A stretch of 64,000 nt of DNA from Gemmatimonadota bacterium (GCA_027623325.1 JAQBXY010000006.1:62001-126000); one strand, 5' to 3'. Shown: positions 44,703-53,996, numbered from the stretch's first letter. Translations and numbers: made by a program. The notes: a model not told the origin generated them from the letters alone.

Positions 44703-46063
44703 ATACGATCCGGTTCGACTACGGGAATCTGTTGTCGTCGCGAGTCGAAGGTGGCATCGACGAGCGCCAACTGGCGACGTCGCTGGCGGATCGCTTCCGC
44801 GCAGCCCATGCGGCTGTCGAGGCACGACGAGCTCAGGGTGATCTCGGCTTCCTCGATCTCCCTTATGCCACCGAATCGGTGGACCGCGTCACCGAACTCG
44901 CCGACGGCTTTGCCCAGTGGTTTCAGGACGTCGTGGTTCTCGGAATCGGAGGGTCGGGCCTCGGTGCGACCGCGCTCAAGGAGGCTTTGCTCGGGCCATT
45001 TTGGAACGCCCGCGACGAAGAGGGGCGCGAGCATTTTCCACGGTTGCATGTCGTAGACAACCCCGATCCCCACACGTTCCAGCGTCTCCTGGAGCTGCTG
45101 GACCCCGCGGGGACGATGTTCAACGTCATTAGCAAGTCCGGGACAACCGCCGAGACGATGGCGCAGTACCTCGTTGCCCGTGATTGGATGGAATCTGCGG
45201 TAGGTCAGGACAAGGCGCGTGGACACTTCCTGTTCACGACCGACCCGACCCGAGGTGCCCTGCGGCAGATCGGGGAGGCCGAGGACATCCCGATGCTCTC
45301 AGTTCCGGAGAACGTGGGGGGGCGATTCTCTGTACTCTCGGCCGTCGGCCTGCTTCCGGCTGCGGTGTGCGGGGTCGATCCGCGCGCTCTCTTGGCTGGA
45401 GCCGCGGCCATGGAAGAGCGCTGCAGGTCTGACCAGCTCGCCGAGAATCCGGCTGGGCTCGTCGCAGTTCTTCTTCACCAGGCCGATCAGGAATTGGGGC
45501 GCCCGATCCATGTCCTCATGCCCTATGCGGATCGGCTCCGGCCGGTCGCGCTCTGGTTCCAACAACTCTGGGCCGAGAGCCTCGGGAAAGCCGATTCGGG
45601 TCCCACTCCTCTCGCTGCCCTCGGTGCTACGGATCAGCACTCCTTGCTGCAGCTCCTCATGGAAGGACCCCACGACAAGGTGGTGCTCTTCATCCATGTC
45701 GAGAATCCCGAAGCGGAGGTGGCCATTCCCCAGCGACACCCGGAAATACCGTCGTTGGCCTATCTTGGCGGACACTCGATGGGCGAGCTGCTCTCCGTCG
45801 AGCGTGCGGCGACGGCCGAGGCGCTTCGCGGCGCCGGGAGACCGAATTGCACCTTGATCATGCCGCGGATCGGCGGTGAAGAGCTCGGGCAGCTCCTCAT
45901 GCTCTTTCAGATCGCGACCGTCTACGCGGGTGCGTTGTACGGCGTCGATCCGCTCGACCAACCGGGGGTCGAGGTTGGCAAGCAACTAACGTACGGCTTG
46001 ATGGGTCGTGTGGGCGTGACTCGTCCCGAAATGCTCGATCCTGACTCCCGCTGGATCGTTTAG
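44699..46063 (+). CDS. pgi: Glucose-6-phosphate isomerase
   Basis: 454 aa, the short bacterial form. Motifs: VVLGIGGSGLGATAL, KSGTTAETMAQYLVA, FSVLSAVGLLPAAVCG, a catalytic-histidine region TDQHSLLQLLMEGP, and GVEVGKQLTYGLMGR near the end. Interconverts glucose-6-phosphate and fructose-6-phosphate. The start overlaps the MBL stop (ATGA), so translation may be coupled; pyk, MBL and pgi together suggest a glycolytic transcription unit. Confidence 0.95.
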   Translation: MNTIRFDYGNLLSSRVEGGIDERQLATSLADRFRAAHAAVEARRAQGDLGFLDLPYATESVDRVTELADGFAQWFQDVVVLGIGGSGLGATALKEALLGPFWNARDEEGREHFPRLHVVDNPDPHTFQRLLELLDPAGTMFNVISKSGTTAETMAQYLVARDWMESAVGQDKARGHFLFTTDPTRGALRQIGEAEDIPMLSVPENVGGRFSVLSAVGLLPAAVCGVDPRALLAGAAAMEERCRSDQLAENPAGLVAVLLHQADQELGRPIHVLMPYADRLRPVALWFQQLWAESLGKADSGPTPLAALGATDQHSLLQLLMEGPHDKVVLFIHVENPEAEVAIPQRHPEIPSLAYLGGHSMGELLSVERAATAEALRGAGRPNCTLIMPRIGGEELGQLLMLFQIATVYAGALYGVDPLDQPGVEVGKQLTYGLMGRVGVTRPEMLDPDSRWIV

Positions 46064-46074
46064 CTACGCCCTGG

Positions 46075-46140
46075 CACTGGTGGTTCGCGTGCCTACCGCT
46101 CGTTACCTTCAGGTAGGCGTGCCCGTGCCGGGCACCAGTG
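46075..46140 (+). repeat. Nested inverted repeats before ytxH-like gene
   Basis: CACTGGTG (46075-46082) pairs with CACCAGTG (46133-46140), and GCCTACC (46091-46097) with GGTAGGC (46112-46118) inside. No T-run follows; it may end the pgi transcript or form a leader structure. Confidence 0.5.
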
Positions 46141-46156
46141 GTCGAGGGAGAGATCG

Positions 46157-46573
46157 ATGAAAGATCACGACGAGGTCCCCTATATCGTCATCGAGCGCGA
46201 CAGCGGCGGTGGCGTCGGTTCTTTTCTCCTCGGAGCGTTGGTGGGTGCGGGCTTGGCACTGCTGTTCGCTCCGAAGAGTGGCGCGGAAACGCAGGAGGAG
46301 CTCAAGGAACAAGCTCGTAAGCTGCGCGTCGTCGCAGAAGAGCGAGTCCGTGAGGCTCAGCGTCAGCTCGAGGATCGACTGGAAGAGGCCCGCGAGGGTG
46401 TTCAGACCCGTTACGACGAGGTCCGCGAAGCGGTAAGCGCGGGCCGAGAGGCTGCGGTCGATGCACGAGGCGAACTCGAAGGAAAGCTGAACCGCTCGAA
46501 GGCCGCCTACCGAGCAGGCATGGCTGCGGCGCGCGAGGCCGTTGTCGCCGGGACGGACGACGCCGAGGACTGA
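46157..46573 (+). CDS. YtxH-like membrane-anchored coiled-coil protein
   Basis: 138 aa. A single N-terminal glycine-rich membrane segment (GSFLLGALVGAGLALLFAPKSGAETQEEL) carries the YtxH/gas-vesicle-GvpP signature ending LLFAPKSG. A long charged helix follows (about 45-110, ARKLRVVAEERVREAQRQLEDRLEEAREGV), likely a coiled coil. YtxH proteins are small stress-related membrane proteins of unknown function. RBS GGGAGAGA lies close to the start. Confidence 0.82.
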   Translation: MKDHDEVPYIVIERDSGGGVGSFLLGALVGAGLALLFAPKSGAETQEELKEQARKLRVVAEERVREAQRQLEDRLEEAREGVQTRYDEVREAVSAGREAAVDARGELEGKLNRSKAAYRAGMAAAREAVVAGTDDAED

Positions 46574-46613
46574 TCCGCTCCGGGGAGCGCCGACCGACCC
46601 CGCGAGGCCGCGG

Positions 46614-47516
46614 GTGGGGACCCCCAGGCATCACAGGCTCCGTCATCGCCTGAGAGAGTCGTCCCGTCGTATGATCGAGAAGTGCGACGATGACGACGTA
46701 TTTTTCATGGCCGGCGCAATCGCGTTCAACCTGGTACTAGCTCTTTTTCCCTTGCTCGTACTCGGCATCGGCATCGCGGGCTTTGCGCTCACGCGACTCG
46801 GTGATCCTACCCAGGCGGTCCTGACGCTCGTCACGGACAACCTGCCTCAGGCGTCGGGAGTGGATCTCACTCGCTTCGTTGAAACGGTCACGGAGGGGCT
46901 TGTGGCTCGGCGCGCGGGCTACACGATCGTCGGGGCGATCTTCTTTCTGTGGATTGCGACTCGACTATCGGCATCCGTGCGCGTCGCACTCCGCGAGATT
47001 TTCGACATCGGTGCGAAGCGGGGTCCGCTCGAGGGGAAGCTCTTCGATATCAGCGCCGTGGTGGTGGCTGTATTGCTTCTGACCTTGAATCTCGGCGTCA
47101 CCGTGCTGATCGAGGGCGCGGTCGACTACGGGGTAGACTTCTTTCCGATTGTGGGGTCGACGCTTTCCCTCGCCGAGAGGCTCGTCGGATACGTCATCTC
47201 GTTCGGGTCGATTTGGGTGCTGCTGCTCCTCATGTATCGGTACATGCCGGCGCGTCCCATCGGCTACCGCACCGCGGTCATCGCGGCCACCTTCGCCGCC
47301 GTGTCACACGAGTCGCTGAAGTTTGGCTTCTCCTGGTATGCGACGGAGGTCGCGAACTACGGCTCCGCGCTGGGGAATCTGGCGACCGCGGCCATCCTGT
47401 TCTTCTGGATCTATTACGAGGCCCTAGTGTTTATCCTGGGCGGCGAAGTGGCCCAGGTATACACGATGAGAAAGGCGAGTCGGGTGGGTGTCGTGACCTT
47501 CAAGGACAACGTGTGA
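46614..47516 (+). CDS. YihY/BrkB family inner-membrane protein
   Basis: Start uncertain: the track uses TTG 46542 within ytxH; GTG 46614 gives a normal N-terminal segment, and ATG 46671 (MIEKCDDDDVFFMAGAIAF) is the minimum. Membrane helices include FFMAGAIAFNLVLALFPLLVLGIGIAGFAL, YTIVGAIFFLWIATRLSASVRVALREIFDI, VISFGSIWVLLLLMYRYMPARPIGYRTAVIAATFAAVSHESLKFGFSWYA and TAAILFFWIYYEALVFILGGEVAQVY. This is the BrkB/YihY/RNase BN (misnamed) family. Function is unsettled. Confidence 0.87.
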   Translation: MGTPRHHRLRHRLRESSRRMIEKCDDDDVFFMAGAIAFNLVLALFPLLVLGIGIAGFALTRLGDPTQAVLTLVTDNLPQASGVDLTRFVETVTEGLVARRAGYTIVGAIFFLWIATRLSASVRVALREIFDIGAKRGPLEGKLFDISAVVVAVLLLTLNLGVTVLIEGAVDYGVDFFPIVGSTLSLAERLVGYVISFGSIWVLLLLMYRYMPARPIGYRTAVIAATFAAVSHESLKFGFSWYATEVANYGSALGNLATAAILFFWIYYEALVFILGGEVAQVYTMRKASRVGVVTFKDNV

Positions 47517-47529
47517 CCCGGATCGGTCG

Positions 47530-47991
47530 GTGACAGAGGGCCCAGCGCGAAAGGTCGTTGCCCGTAACCGGAAGGCGAGGCACGAATTCGAGATCCTCGA
47601 GACCGTCGAGGCGGGCATGGAGTTGAGAGGCCCGGAGGTCAAGTCGATGCGCGCGGGTGGAGTCTCTTTTCAGGACTCCTTTGCCCGGGTCGACGGAGGT
47701 CAGGTCTGGCTTCACAGCCTCCACATCAGCCCCTACGAACAGGCCAATCGGGCTAATGTCGACCCGGTGCGAACTCGACGGTTGCTCCTCAATCGAGGGG
47801 AGATCCGCAAGCTCGCCGTGAAGACCGACGAGAAGGGTCTGACGCTCGTCCCACTGGAGATCTACTTTTCCCGAGGATATGCCAAGGTCACGCTGGGCGT
47901 GGCGCGCGGCAAGAAGCTGTACGACAAGCGCGAGGACCTAAAGCGGCGCCAGCAGGACCGAGACGCGCGCCGGGCCATGGAGAACCATTGA
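47530..47991 (+). CDS. smpB: SsrA-binding protein SmpB
   Basis: 153 aa from GTG 47530. SmpB signatures: VVARNRKARHEFEILETVEAGMELRGPEVKSMRAGGVSFQDSFARV, LHISPYEQANRANVDPVRTRRLLLNRGEIRKL, and the end VARGKKLYDKREDLKRRQQDRDARRAM. It binds tmRNA and the ribosome to rescue stalled translation. The stop overlaps the amidase start (TTGA). No ssrA gene is seen in this window. Confidence 0.95.
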   Translation: MTEGPARKVVARNRKARHEFEILETVEAGMELRGPEVKSMRAGGVSFQDSFARVDGGQVWLHSLHISPYEQANRANVDPVRTRRLLLNRGEIRKLAVKTDEKGLTLVPLEIYFSRGYAKVTLGVARGKKLYDKREDLKRRQQDRDARRAMENH

Positions 47992-49298
47992 AGCGTATGC
48001 GACTCACCCTTTTGCTGCTGTTCACGGGATTCCTTCCCGCCTGGGGCGAGGCACAAGACCGCCCCAGCCTGGAGATCGAACGCGCGGAAGGAGTGTCGAC
48101 GCGCACCGCCGTAGATCTCGCTCGCGGGTACGCGGCCGTTCGCCTTTCGCTCCTACAAGAGCTCGGGTGGGCCGTCTCGGAAGAAGAGGGGGCGATCGTG
48201 CTGTCCGCGGCCAGGGAAATCACCATCACCATGCGCCTCGACTCCCCTTTCTTCCGCTGGGACGGAGTCGTTCTCCAGATGGCGGACGTGCCCTACCGAG
48301 CCGGAAACCAGACGTTCATCCCGCTTCAATTCCTGACGGACTTTCTGCCGCGCCGTCTTCCGGGTCTCTACGAGTTCGTGGGAGAGCGCTCATTGCTTCG
48401 GGCGGGCGATTTGGACCTGCTCCGGGAGATGATGATCGAGGATCAAACGCCTGAGATCGCTCGAATCCGAGCCTCGACCGCAGGGCCCATCGCCACGGAG
48501 CCTTCGAGCCCGGCCCCACCCGCTACAGGTTCGGTCAACGTTGAGAGCGCGGCGCCATCCACCTACGATGGGGTGCGACTCGTGGTCATCGATCCCGGGC
48601 ACGGGGGAGCCGACCCCGGTGCGTTGGGCCCGGATGGTATTCGCGAAAAGACGGTGGCCTTGGCGATCGGCTTGAAGCTCGCCGAGAGGCTTCGGGGGTT
48701 GCCGAAACTGGAAGTCCTGCTGCTGCGAGACGACGACACGTTCGTGGACGTTTGGGCGCGCGGCCAGATTGCTACGGATGCGAAAGGTGAGCGACCCGGG
48801 ATCTTCGTCTCGATCCACGCCAACTCCTTCCCGGCGCGGCGAGAGGCGAGCGGCTTCGAGACCTACTTTCTGTCGGATGCGCGCACAGAACATGAGCGAC
48901 GTGTCTCGGCGATCGAGAACGCGTCCCTGAGCATGTCGGGCCAGAACGTCAATCCGGAGCAGATGCAGGATATCGACTTTATTCTGCGCGACCTGAAAAA
49001 CTATGAGCACGCGCACTGGTCGGAGAACCTCGCCAGCCTGATTCAAGACGAGATCGCGGACTTCCACCCGGGCCCCAACCGGGGCGTGAAGCAAGGAGTA
49101 CTCGCTGTGTTGACCAACGCGTTGATGCCGTCGGTGCTCGTGGAGGTCGGGTATCTCTCCAATACCGAAGAGGGCCGGCTCCTAGGTGAGGAGGCGTTCC
49201 ATCAGGACACCGCTGATGCGATCTCCGAGGCGATCGTCCGCTTCTTCGATCGTTATCCGCCGGGCGCCGGGGGCGGAGGATCACGGGAGGACCGTTGA
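47988..49298 (+). CDS. N-acetylmuramoyl-L-alanine amidase (Amidase_3)
   Basis: 436 aa from TTG overlapping smpB. A signal peptide (LTLLLLFTGFLPAWGEAQ) is followed by an N-terminal beta-rich region (about 25-150; QTFIPLQFLTDFLPRRLPG resembles a copper-amine-oxidase-like or AMIN-type binding domain), a proline/serine linker and the Amidase_3 domain (about 195-425) with VIDPGHGGADPGALGPDGIREK, the metal histidine in FVSIHANSFP, and VLVEVGYLSNTEEGRLL with its catalytic glutamate. It cleaves the amide between MurNAc and peptide in peptidoglycan. Confidence 0.92.
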   Translation: MKRMRLTLLLLFTGFLPAWGEAQDRPSLEIERAEGVSTRTAVDLARGYAAVRLSLLQELGWAVSEEEGAIVLSAAREITITMRLDSPFFRWDGVVLQMADVPYRAGNQTFIPLQFLTDFLPRRLPGLYEFVGERSLLRAGDLDLLREMMIEDQTPEIARIRASTAGPIATEPSSPAPPATGSVNVESAAPSTYDGVRLVVIDPGHGGADPGALGPDGIREKTVALAIGLKLAERLRGLPKLEVLLLRDDDTFVDVWARGQIATDAKGERPGIFVSIHANSFPARREASGFETYFLSDARTEHERRVSAIENASLSMSGQNVNPEQMQDIDFILRDLKNYEHAHWSENLASLIQDEIADFHPGPNRGVKQGVLAVLTNALMPSVLVEVGYLSNTEEGRLLGEEAFHQDTADAISEAIVRFFDRYPPGAGGGGSREDR

Positions 49299-50626
49299 GA
49301 TCAGTCGGCGTCACGATCGCCGGTTGCCTGCTCGTTCTTTCGGGCTGTTCCTATCACAACGTGGTCCACAACGCGGCGGGCCTCTACGCTGAAGCGGAGG
49401 CGCACCGCCGCGCCGGACGTGACTCTGTTGCTCATGTCCAGTATTCACTCGTCATCGAAAAGACGGGGCAGGCCTTCCGGGCTCGGCCGGACAGCGAGTG
49501 GGCAGGGGAGGCCCTCTTCCTGCTCGCTCGTTCTCGACTGCGAGTGGGAGACCTTCGAGCAGCGGATGCGGCACTCTCGGAAGCACGCCACCGAACGCAA
49601 CATCCTGCCCTCCGAGCGGAGATTCTCGTCTATCAGGCGATTGTACAGTTCGAGGCCGGTGACAGGAACGGTGCCTTGGAGCGGGCCAATGAAGCCCTCG
49701 AGGGTCCCATCAAGGGTGAAGCTCTAGCCGAGGCGCACCTGCTCCGGGGTCGCCTGCTCCTCGGGCGCCGACTGACGGATCAGGGTTGGTGGGACCTCGA
49801 TCGAGCGAGCGAAGCGTACGAGCCGCTTCGGGTCGAGGCCGACCTGGATCGCCTGAGGTTCGGCGTGCGCCATGACGATCGATCGAGGGCGCGATGGGCG
49901 CTCGAGGGGCTGCTTGCCCACGCCGAGGCCGGTCCTCGAACTGACACGATCGTGGCACTCGTCGGCCAAGCAACGGCTCGATGGGGAGCGAGTGAGGCGG
50001 CTCGGTTACTTGCCGGCGCCGACTCCTCTACGTGGGATCGGACTGCGCGAGGACGGATCGCTCTCGAGCGGGCGCGTCTGTTGGACCTGGGTGGTGACAC
50101 GATCGCAGCGGCGGCTCAGGCTTGGAGTATCGCAAGGGGTCTGGGGCAGTCTGCCGCCGAAGCCCGACTGCTGATTTCATCCTGGCGCCTGACGAGGTCC
50201 CGTGATCTCAGAGAGGCCTTCGCGGTTCGCGCGATCCTCCTCCCGGCGGGTGGCGATCCGCGCGTGGCGCAGACATTGGAGTCGATCGAGCTCCTCGAGC
50301 ACTTTACGACGGTGGGCCTGAACGAAGCCCTCGGGTGGTTCGCCGCAGCGGAGGTGGCGCGAGACCAGCTGGGAGCTGTGCATCTCGCTCGGGGCTTCTT
50401 CCTCGCCTATGCGGATGGTGCGCCGGCGGACCCCTGGGCTCCCAAGGCCTTGTTGGCCGCGCTTGAGGTGTCGTCGGCGGAGGGTGATCGATCATGGCTT
50501 CGCGGCCGGCTGGAGGCACACGCGCGCAGCCCTTACGTTCTGGCCGCGTTCGGTGGGCCCGCCGCCGGATTCGAAGAGCTCGAGGAGGAATTGGACGTGC
50601 GGCTGAGAGAACTCACACGCAGATGA
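49295..50626 (+). CDS. Lipoprotein with helical (TPR-like) repeats
   Basis: 443 aa from TTG overlapping the amidase stop. The signal GVTIAGCLLVLSGCSYHN has lipobox LSGC. The body shows alpha-helical repeats (YAEAEAHRRAGRDSVAHVQYSLVIEKTG, GEALFLLARSRLRVGDLRAADAALSEARHRT, AEILVYQAIVQFEAGDRNGALERANEAL). Such TPR-like lipoproteins often organise cell-envelope complexes. Its place between an amidase and pyrD suggests an envelope role, which is inference only. Confidence 0.78.
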   Translation: MRSVGVTIAGCLLVLSGCSYHNVVHNAAGLYAEAEAHRRAGRDSVAHVQYSLVIEKTGQAFRARPDSEWAGEALFLLARSRLRVGDLRAADAALSEARHRTQHPALRAEILVYQAIVQFEAGDRNGALERANEALEGPIKGEALAEAHLLRGRLLLGRRLTDQGWWDLDRASEAYEPLRVEADLDRLRFGVRHDDRSRARWALEGLLAHAEAGPRTDTIVALVGQATARWGASEAARLLAGADSSTWDRTARGRIALERARLLDLGGDTIAAAAQAWSIARGLGQSAAEARLLISSWRLTRSRDLREAFAVRAILLPAGGDPRVAQTLESIELLEHFTTVGLNEALGWFAAAEVARDQLGAVHLARGFFLAYADGAPADPWAPKALLAALEVSSAEGDRSWLRGRLEAHARSPYVLAAFGGPAAGFEELEEELDVRLRELTRR

Positions 50627-51546
50627 AGCTTGCCACCACCGTATTCGGACACGAGTTCCAGAACCCGATTCTGCTGGCCGCCGGCACCTGCGGCTTCGGC
50701 CAGGAGCTGGAGGAGGTGCTCGACGTCGAGGAGCTGGGAGGCTTCGTGACCAAGTCCGTGACCGTAGAGCCGCGGAGCGGCAATCCAGCTCCTCGCGTCA
50801 CTGAATTCGGCGCGGGCATGTTGAACTCGGTCGGACTCGCCAATCCGGGATTGATCCGAACCCGTTCCGAGAAACTTCCGTGGCTGGCGAGTCATGTGCG
50901 AAGAGCGCGAGTCTTCGTCAGCGTCGCAGGGCACACGGTGGAGGAGTTCTTCCAGCTCCTGGAAGGCCTCGACGGAGCTGACGGCTTCCTGGGTTTCGAA
51001 CTCAATCTCTCTTGCCCGAACGACAACAATCGTGGTGGCCCGCCCTTCGCGCTCGATCCAGAGGCTGTGTCCGTGATCGTGTCCGGGTGCCGAGCGCGCA
51101 CCCAGCGCCCATTGCTCGCGAAGCTCGCGCCGAACGACCCCGATGTGGGCTCGACGGCTCGACTCGCGACTGAGGCGGGCGTCGATGGAATAACGCTCGT
51201 GAATACCTTGCCGGGATTGTTGCTGCGCGCAGGGTCGGGCGAGACCGAATTGGGTGCCGGTCAGGGAGGAATGAGCGGGCCCGGGCTGCGCCCGGCCGGC
51301 TTGCGGGCGGTTCGAGAGGCCCGGGCCCACACCGATGTGCCGCTCCTCGGAGTCGGGGGCGTGCTCGCCCCGCAGGATGCGGTGGCCTATGCACGGGCGG
51401 GGGCGAATCTTGTTCAGATGGGGACGGCGTCGTTCGCCGCCCCGCGCGCGAGTGCCGCAGTCATTCGGGGCCTGAAACGATGGGGCGCCCGGCAGGGGGT
51501 TGCCTCCTGGGACGACCTTCAGCCCTCGAGGGGAGTGGCGATATGA
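50623..51546 (+). CDS. pyrD: Dihydroorotate dehydrogenase, class 1B-like
   Basis: ATG 50623 overlaps the previous stop (ATGA); track start 50494 is too early. About 307 aa. FMN-barrel motifs: NPILLAAGTCGFGQE, SVTVEPRSGNPAPRVTE, LNSVGLANPG, ELNLSCPNDNN (the catalytic cysteine typical of class 1), LAKLAPNDPDV, and GVGGVLAPQDAVAYARAGANLVQMGTA. It oxidises dihydroorotate to orotate. Class 1B normally pairs with the PyrK electron-transfer subunit, which is not adjacent here. pyrF follows with a 4-base overlap. Confidence 0.93.
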   Translation: MKLATTVFGHEFQNPILLAAGTCGFGQELEEVLDVEELGGFVTKSVTVEPRSGNPAPRVTEFGAGMLNSVGLANPGLIRTRSEKLPWLASHVRRARVFVSVAGHTVEEFFQLLEGLDGADGFLGFELNLSCPNDNNRGGPPFALDPEAVSVIVSGCRARTQRPLLAKLAPNDPDVGSTARLATEAGVDGITLVNTLPGLLLRAGSGETELGAGQGGMSGPGLRPAGLRAVREARAHTDVPLLGVGGVLAPQDAVAYARAGANLVQMGTASFAAPRASAAVIRGLKRWGARQGVASWDDLQPSRGVAI

Positions 51547-52244
51547 GCCGAGTGATCGTGCCGCTCGATGTGATCTCATCAGGAGAAGCCCTGGCTCTGG
51601 TTGATTTGCTCGGAGACCGCTGCGACTTCTACAAGGTCGGGTTCGAGCTGTATACCCGTACGGGCCCTGACGTGGTTCGAGAGCTGATCGCGAGGGGGAA
51701 GAGGGTCTTCCTCGACATCAAACTGCATGATATTCCCAACACCGTGGCCGGAGCGGTCCGGGCTGCGTCTGACCTGGGCGTCGACTTGCTGACCGTTCAT
51801 GCGGCGGGCGGTCCAACCATGCTCGATGCTGCGGCGAAGGCCGCATCGGGTGACCTGCGTCTCCTTGCGGTAACCGTCCTGACTTCGCTGAGCCCGGACG
51901 AAATGGGTACGGTCTGGGACCGTGAGATCCGGTCCGTTCGCGAAGAGGTGGGAAGACTCGCACTCATGGCTCGCGATCGGAACATGGACGGAGTGGTCGC
52001 CTCGGCCCTGGAAACATCCTGGATTCGTGGTCAAGTCGGGGACGATTTCCTGATCGTCACGCCGGGCATTCGTCCTGCGGGTGCGGACCGGGAAGATCAG
52101 AATCGGGTAGCCACGCCCTCGGAGGCTGTCCGTGCCGGTGCCGATTACCTGGTGATCGGTCGCCCGATTACCGCCTCGGACGACCCGGCGGGAGCGCTCT
52201 CCGCCATCCAGGATGAGATCGAACAAGCGGAACAAGCACGCTGA
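51543..52244 (+). CDS. pyrF: Orotidine-5'-phosphate decarboxylase
   Basis: ATG 51543 (MSRVIVPLDVISSGEAL) overlaps pyrD. The 233-aa protein has FYKVGFELYTRTGP and the catalytic array VFLDIKLHDIPNTVAGA (D-K-x-x-D), then LTVHAAGGPTML and VTPGIRPAGADREDQNRVATP with IGRPITASDDP. It forms UMP from OMP, the last step of the pathway also served by pyrD. Confidence 0.95.
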   Translation: MSRVIVPLDVISSGEALALVDLLGDRCDFYKVGFELYTRTGPDVVRELIARGKRVFLDIKLHDIPNTVAGAVRAASDLGVDLLTVHAAGGPTMLDAAAKAASGDLRLLAVTVLTSLSPDEMGTVWDREIRSVREEVGRLALMARDRNMDGVVASALETSWIRGQVGDDFLIVTPGIRPAGADREDQNRVATPSEAVRAGADYLVIGRPITASDDPAGALSAIQDEIEQAEQAR

Positions 52245-52275
52245 CACCAGTTCAACACTGATCGATGGGGCCCGG

Positions 52276-53709
52276 ATGCCACTGAAGGTCTACAACACAG
52301 CAACCCGTTCGCTCGATCTCTTTGTCCCCCTCGAGGAGGGGCGAGCGAAGGTCTACGCGTGTGGCCCGACGATCTACGATCACGCCCACATCGGAAACTT
52401 CCGGGCGTTCCTCTTCTACGATCTGGTACACCGGTACCTGGAGTGGAAAGGCTACGAGGTCCGGTTCGTCATGAACTTGACCGACGTCGACGACAAGACA
52501 ATCAAGGGGGCGGTCGCGGCCGGTTCTTCCGTCGGTGAATTCACCCGCCAGTTCGGTGACCTGTTTCTTGCGGATTGTGCAACCTTGGGCATCGTCCCCG
52601 TCGATCGTTATCCGCGTGCTACGGACTATATCGGGCCGATGATTGACTTCATCGGCCGGCTCATCGAGTCGGGGCATGCGTACCAAGCGGACGACGGCGC
52701 GGTGTACTACTCCATTGCCAGCTTCGAGCGATACGGAAAGCTCAAGGGAATCGACCTGGATTCGCTGAAGGTCGGAGCGAGAGTGTCCCACGACGAATAC
52801 GAGAAGGAGGACGCTCGAGACTTTGCCCTGTGGAAGGTGGCGAGCGAGGAGGACGAAGTCGCCAGCGCTGCGTGGGACTCACCTTGGGGCCGGGGGCGTC
52901 CGGGATGGCACCTCGAGTGCTCCGTGATGAGCGTCACGGAGCTCGGCGACACGCTGGATATGCATCTCGGAGGGGAGGATCTCGTTTTTCCGCATCATGA
53001 GAACGAGATCGCCCAGTCGGAAGCCGCTACGGGCAAGCCCTTTTCGCGGAACTGGCTGCATGTGAAGCATCTCCAGCTCGAGGGGCGCAAGATGTCGAAG
53101 TCTCTCGGCAACTTCATCACGGTGCGGGAGCTTCTTGAAGAGGGCTTCGGTCCGGCGTCGATTCGGCATCAACTCCTCGGGGCTCACTACCGGAGTGAAC
53201 TCAACTTCACACGGGAAGGACTCAACGCCTCGAAGAGTGCCGTGCAGCGTCTCGTGGACTTCGATGATCGGGTGCGTGCCCTTCCGACCGGACAGGCGGC
53301 AACGGCGACTGATCTCCAGACTATATCCGAGACTGCGCTCGATGCGTTCGCTGCCGCCATGGACGACGACTTCAATACCTCCGACGCCTTGGCGGCCCTA
53401 TTCATGTTCGTATCCCGTGCCAACGCGGCCTTCGATGCGGCTGATGTCGTTCTGGAGAGCGATCGCAACGCGGTGCGCGAGGTTCTCGGTTCCATGGATC
53501 GGGTTCTCGGTCTCCTTGAAGTGGCGCGCGCGTCCCGTGCCGTCGACGACGACCTCGCCCTCTGGGTTGACCTGAAGATTCAGGAGAGGGCCGACGCCCG
53601 CGCTCGTCGGGATTTCGCCGCCGCGGACGGTATTCGCGACGAGCTCTCGGCCCGCAACATCGTCCTGGAGGACGGGGCCGGGGGGACTCGATGGAAGGTC
53701 GTAGACTGA
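52276..53709 (+). CDS. cysS: Cysteinyl-tRNA synthetase
   Basis: ATG 52276 (MPLKVYNTATRSLDLF) chosen over the track start. 477 aa. Features: zinc cysteine in YACGPTIYD, the HIGN element HAHIGNFRAFLFYDL, NLTDVDDKTIKGA, GWHLECSVMS, FPHHENEIAQSEA, HVKHLQLEGRKMSKSLGNFITV with KMSKS, and a C-terminal helical anticodon domain. Charges tRNA-Cys. The gap to pyrF is 31 bp. Confidence 0.96.
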   Translation: MPLKVYNTATRSLDLFVPLEEGRAKVYACGPTIYDHAHIGNFRAFLFYDLVHRYLEWKGYEVRFVMNLTDVDDKTIKGAVAAGSSVGEFTRQFGDLFLADCATLGIVPVDRYPRATDYIGPMIDFIGRLIESGHAYQADDGAVYYSIASFERYGKLKGIDLDSLKVGARVSHDEYEKEDARDFALWKVASEEDEVASAAWDSPWGRGRPGWHLECSVMSVTELGDTLDMHLGGEDLVFPHHENEIAQSEAATGKPFSRNWLHVKHLQLEGRKMSKSLGNFITVRELLEEGFGPASIRHQLLGAHYRSELNFTREGLNASKSAVQRLVDFDDRVRALPTGQAATATDLQTISETALDAFAAAMDDDFNTSDALAALFMFVSRANAAFDAADVVLESDRNAVREVLGSMDRVLGLLEVARASRAVDDDLALWVDLKIQERADARARRDFAAADGIRDELSARNIVLEDGAGGTRWKVVD

Positions 53710-53737
53710 GCGATGGTCCGCGGTCGGGGGCGTATTG

Positions 53738-53969
53738 ATGGCCGCTTCGCCGGACCGGGGGGTTATCGAAGAGGTTCGTCGCCGTCGGGTGCTGAAGGTG
53801 GTCGCGGCCTACCTGGGGCTCGCCTTCGGCGGCTTTGAAGGCGTCCTCCTCCTCGCCCAGGTCCTGCCGGAACTCGGACGACGCATTGGAGGCGCCACGC
53901 CGGACGTGGATGCTCTTGACGCTCATGGGCGTTGCGGCAGGTGCCCGCATGCAGATCTTCCGTCACTGA
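53738..53969 (+). pseudogene. Remnant of a transmembrane sensor/TPR-type protein N-terminus with a frameshift
   Basis: From ATG 53738, VIEEVRRRRVLKVVAAYLGLAFGGFEGVLLLAQVLPELG resembles the short N-terminal membrane module (ELRRRxVxRVAxxYxxxAW) found before large regulatory TPR or cyclase/kinase proteins in Gemmatimonadota and related bacteria. The zero frame then becomes nonsense, while a shifted frame gives a plausible second helix (RTWMLLTLMGVAAGARM) ending at a TGA at 53967. The rest of the gene is missing, replaced by a tRNA gene. It is therefore likely a decayed fragment, though a small functional protein is possible. Confidence 0.55.
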
Positions 53970-53996
53970 CCGCGATCGTTAGTTTTTCGGCGTCAC

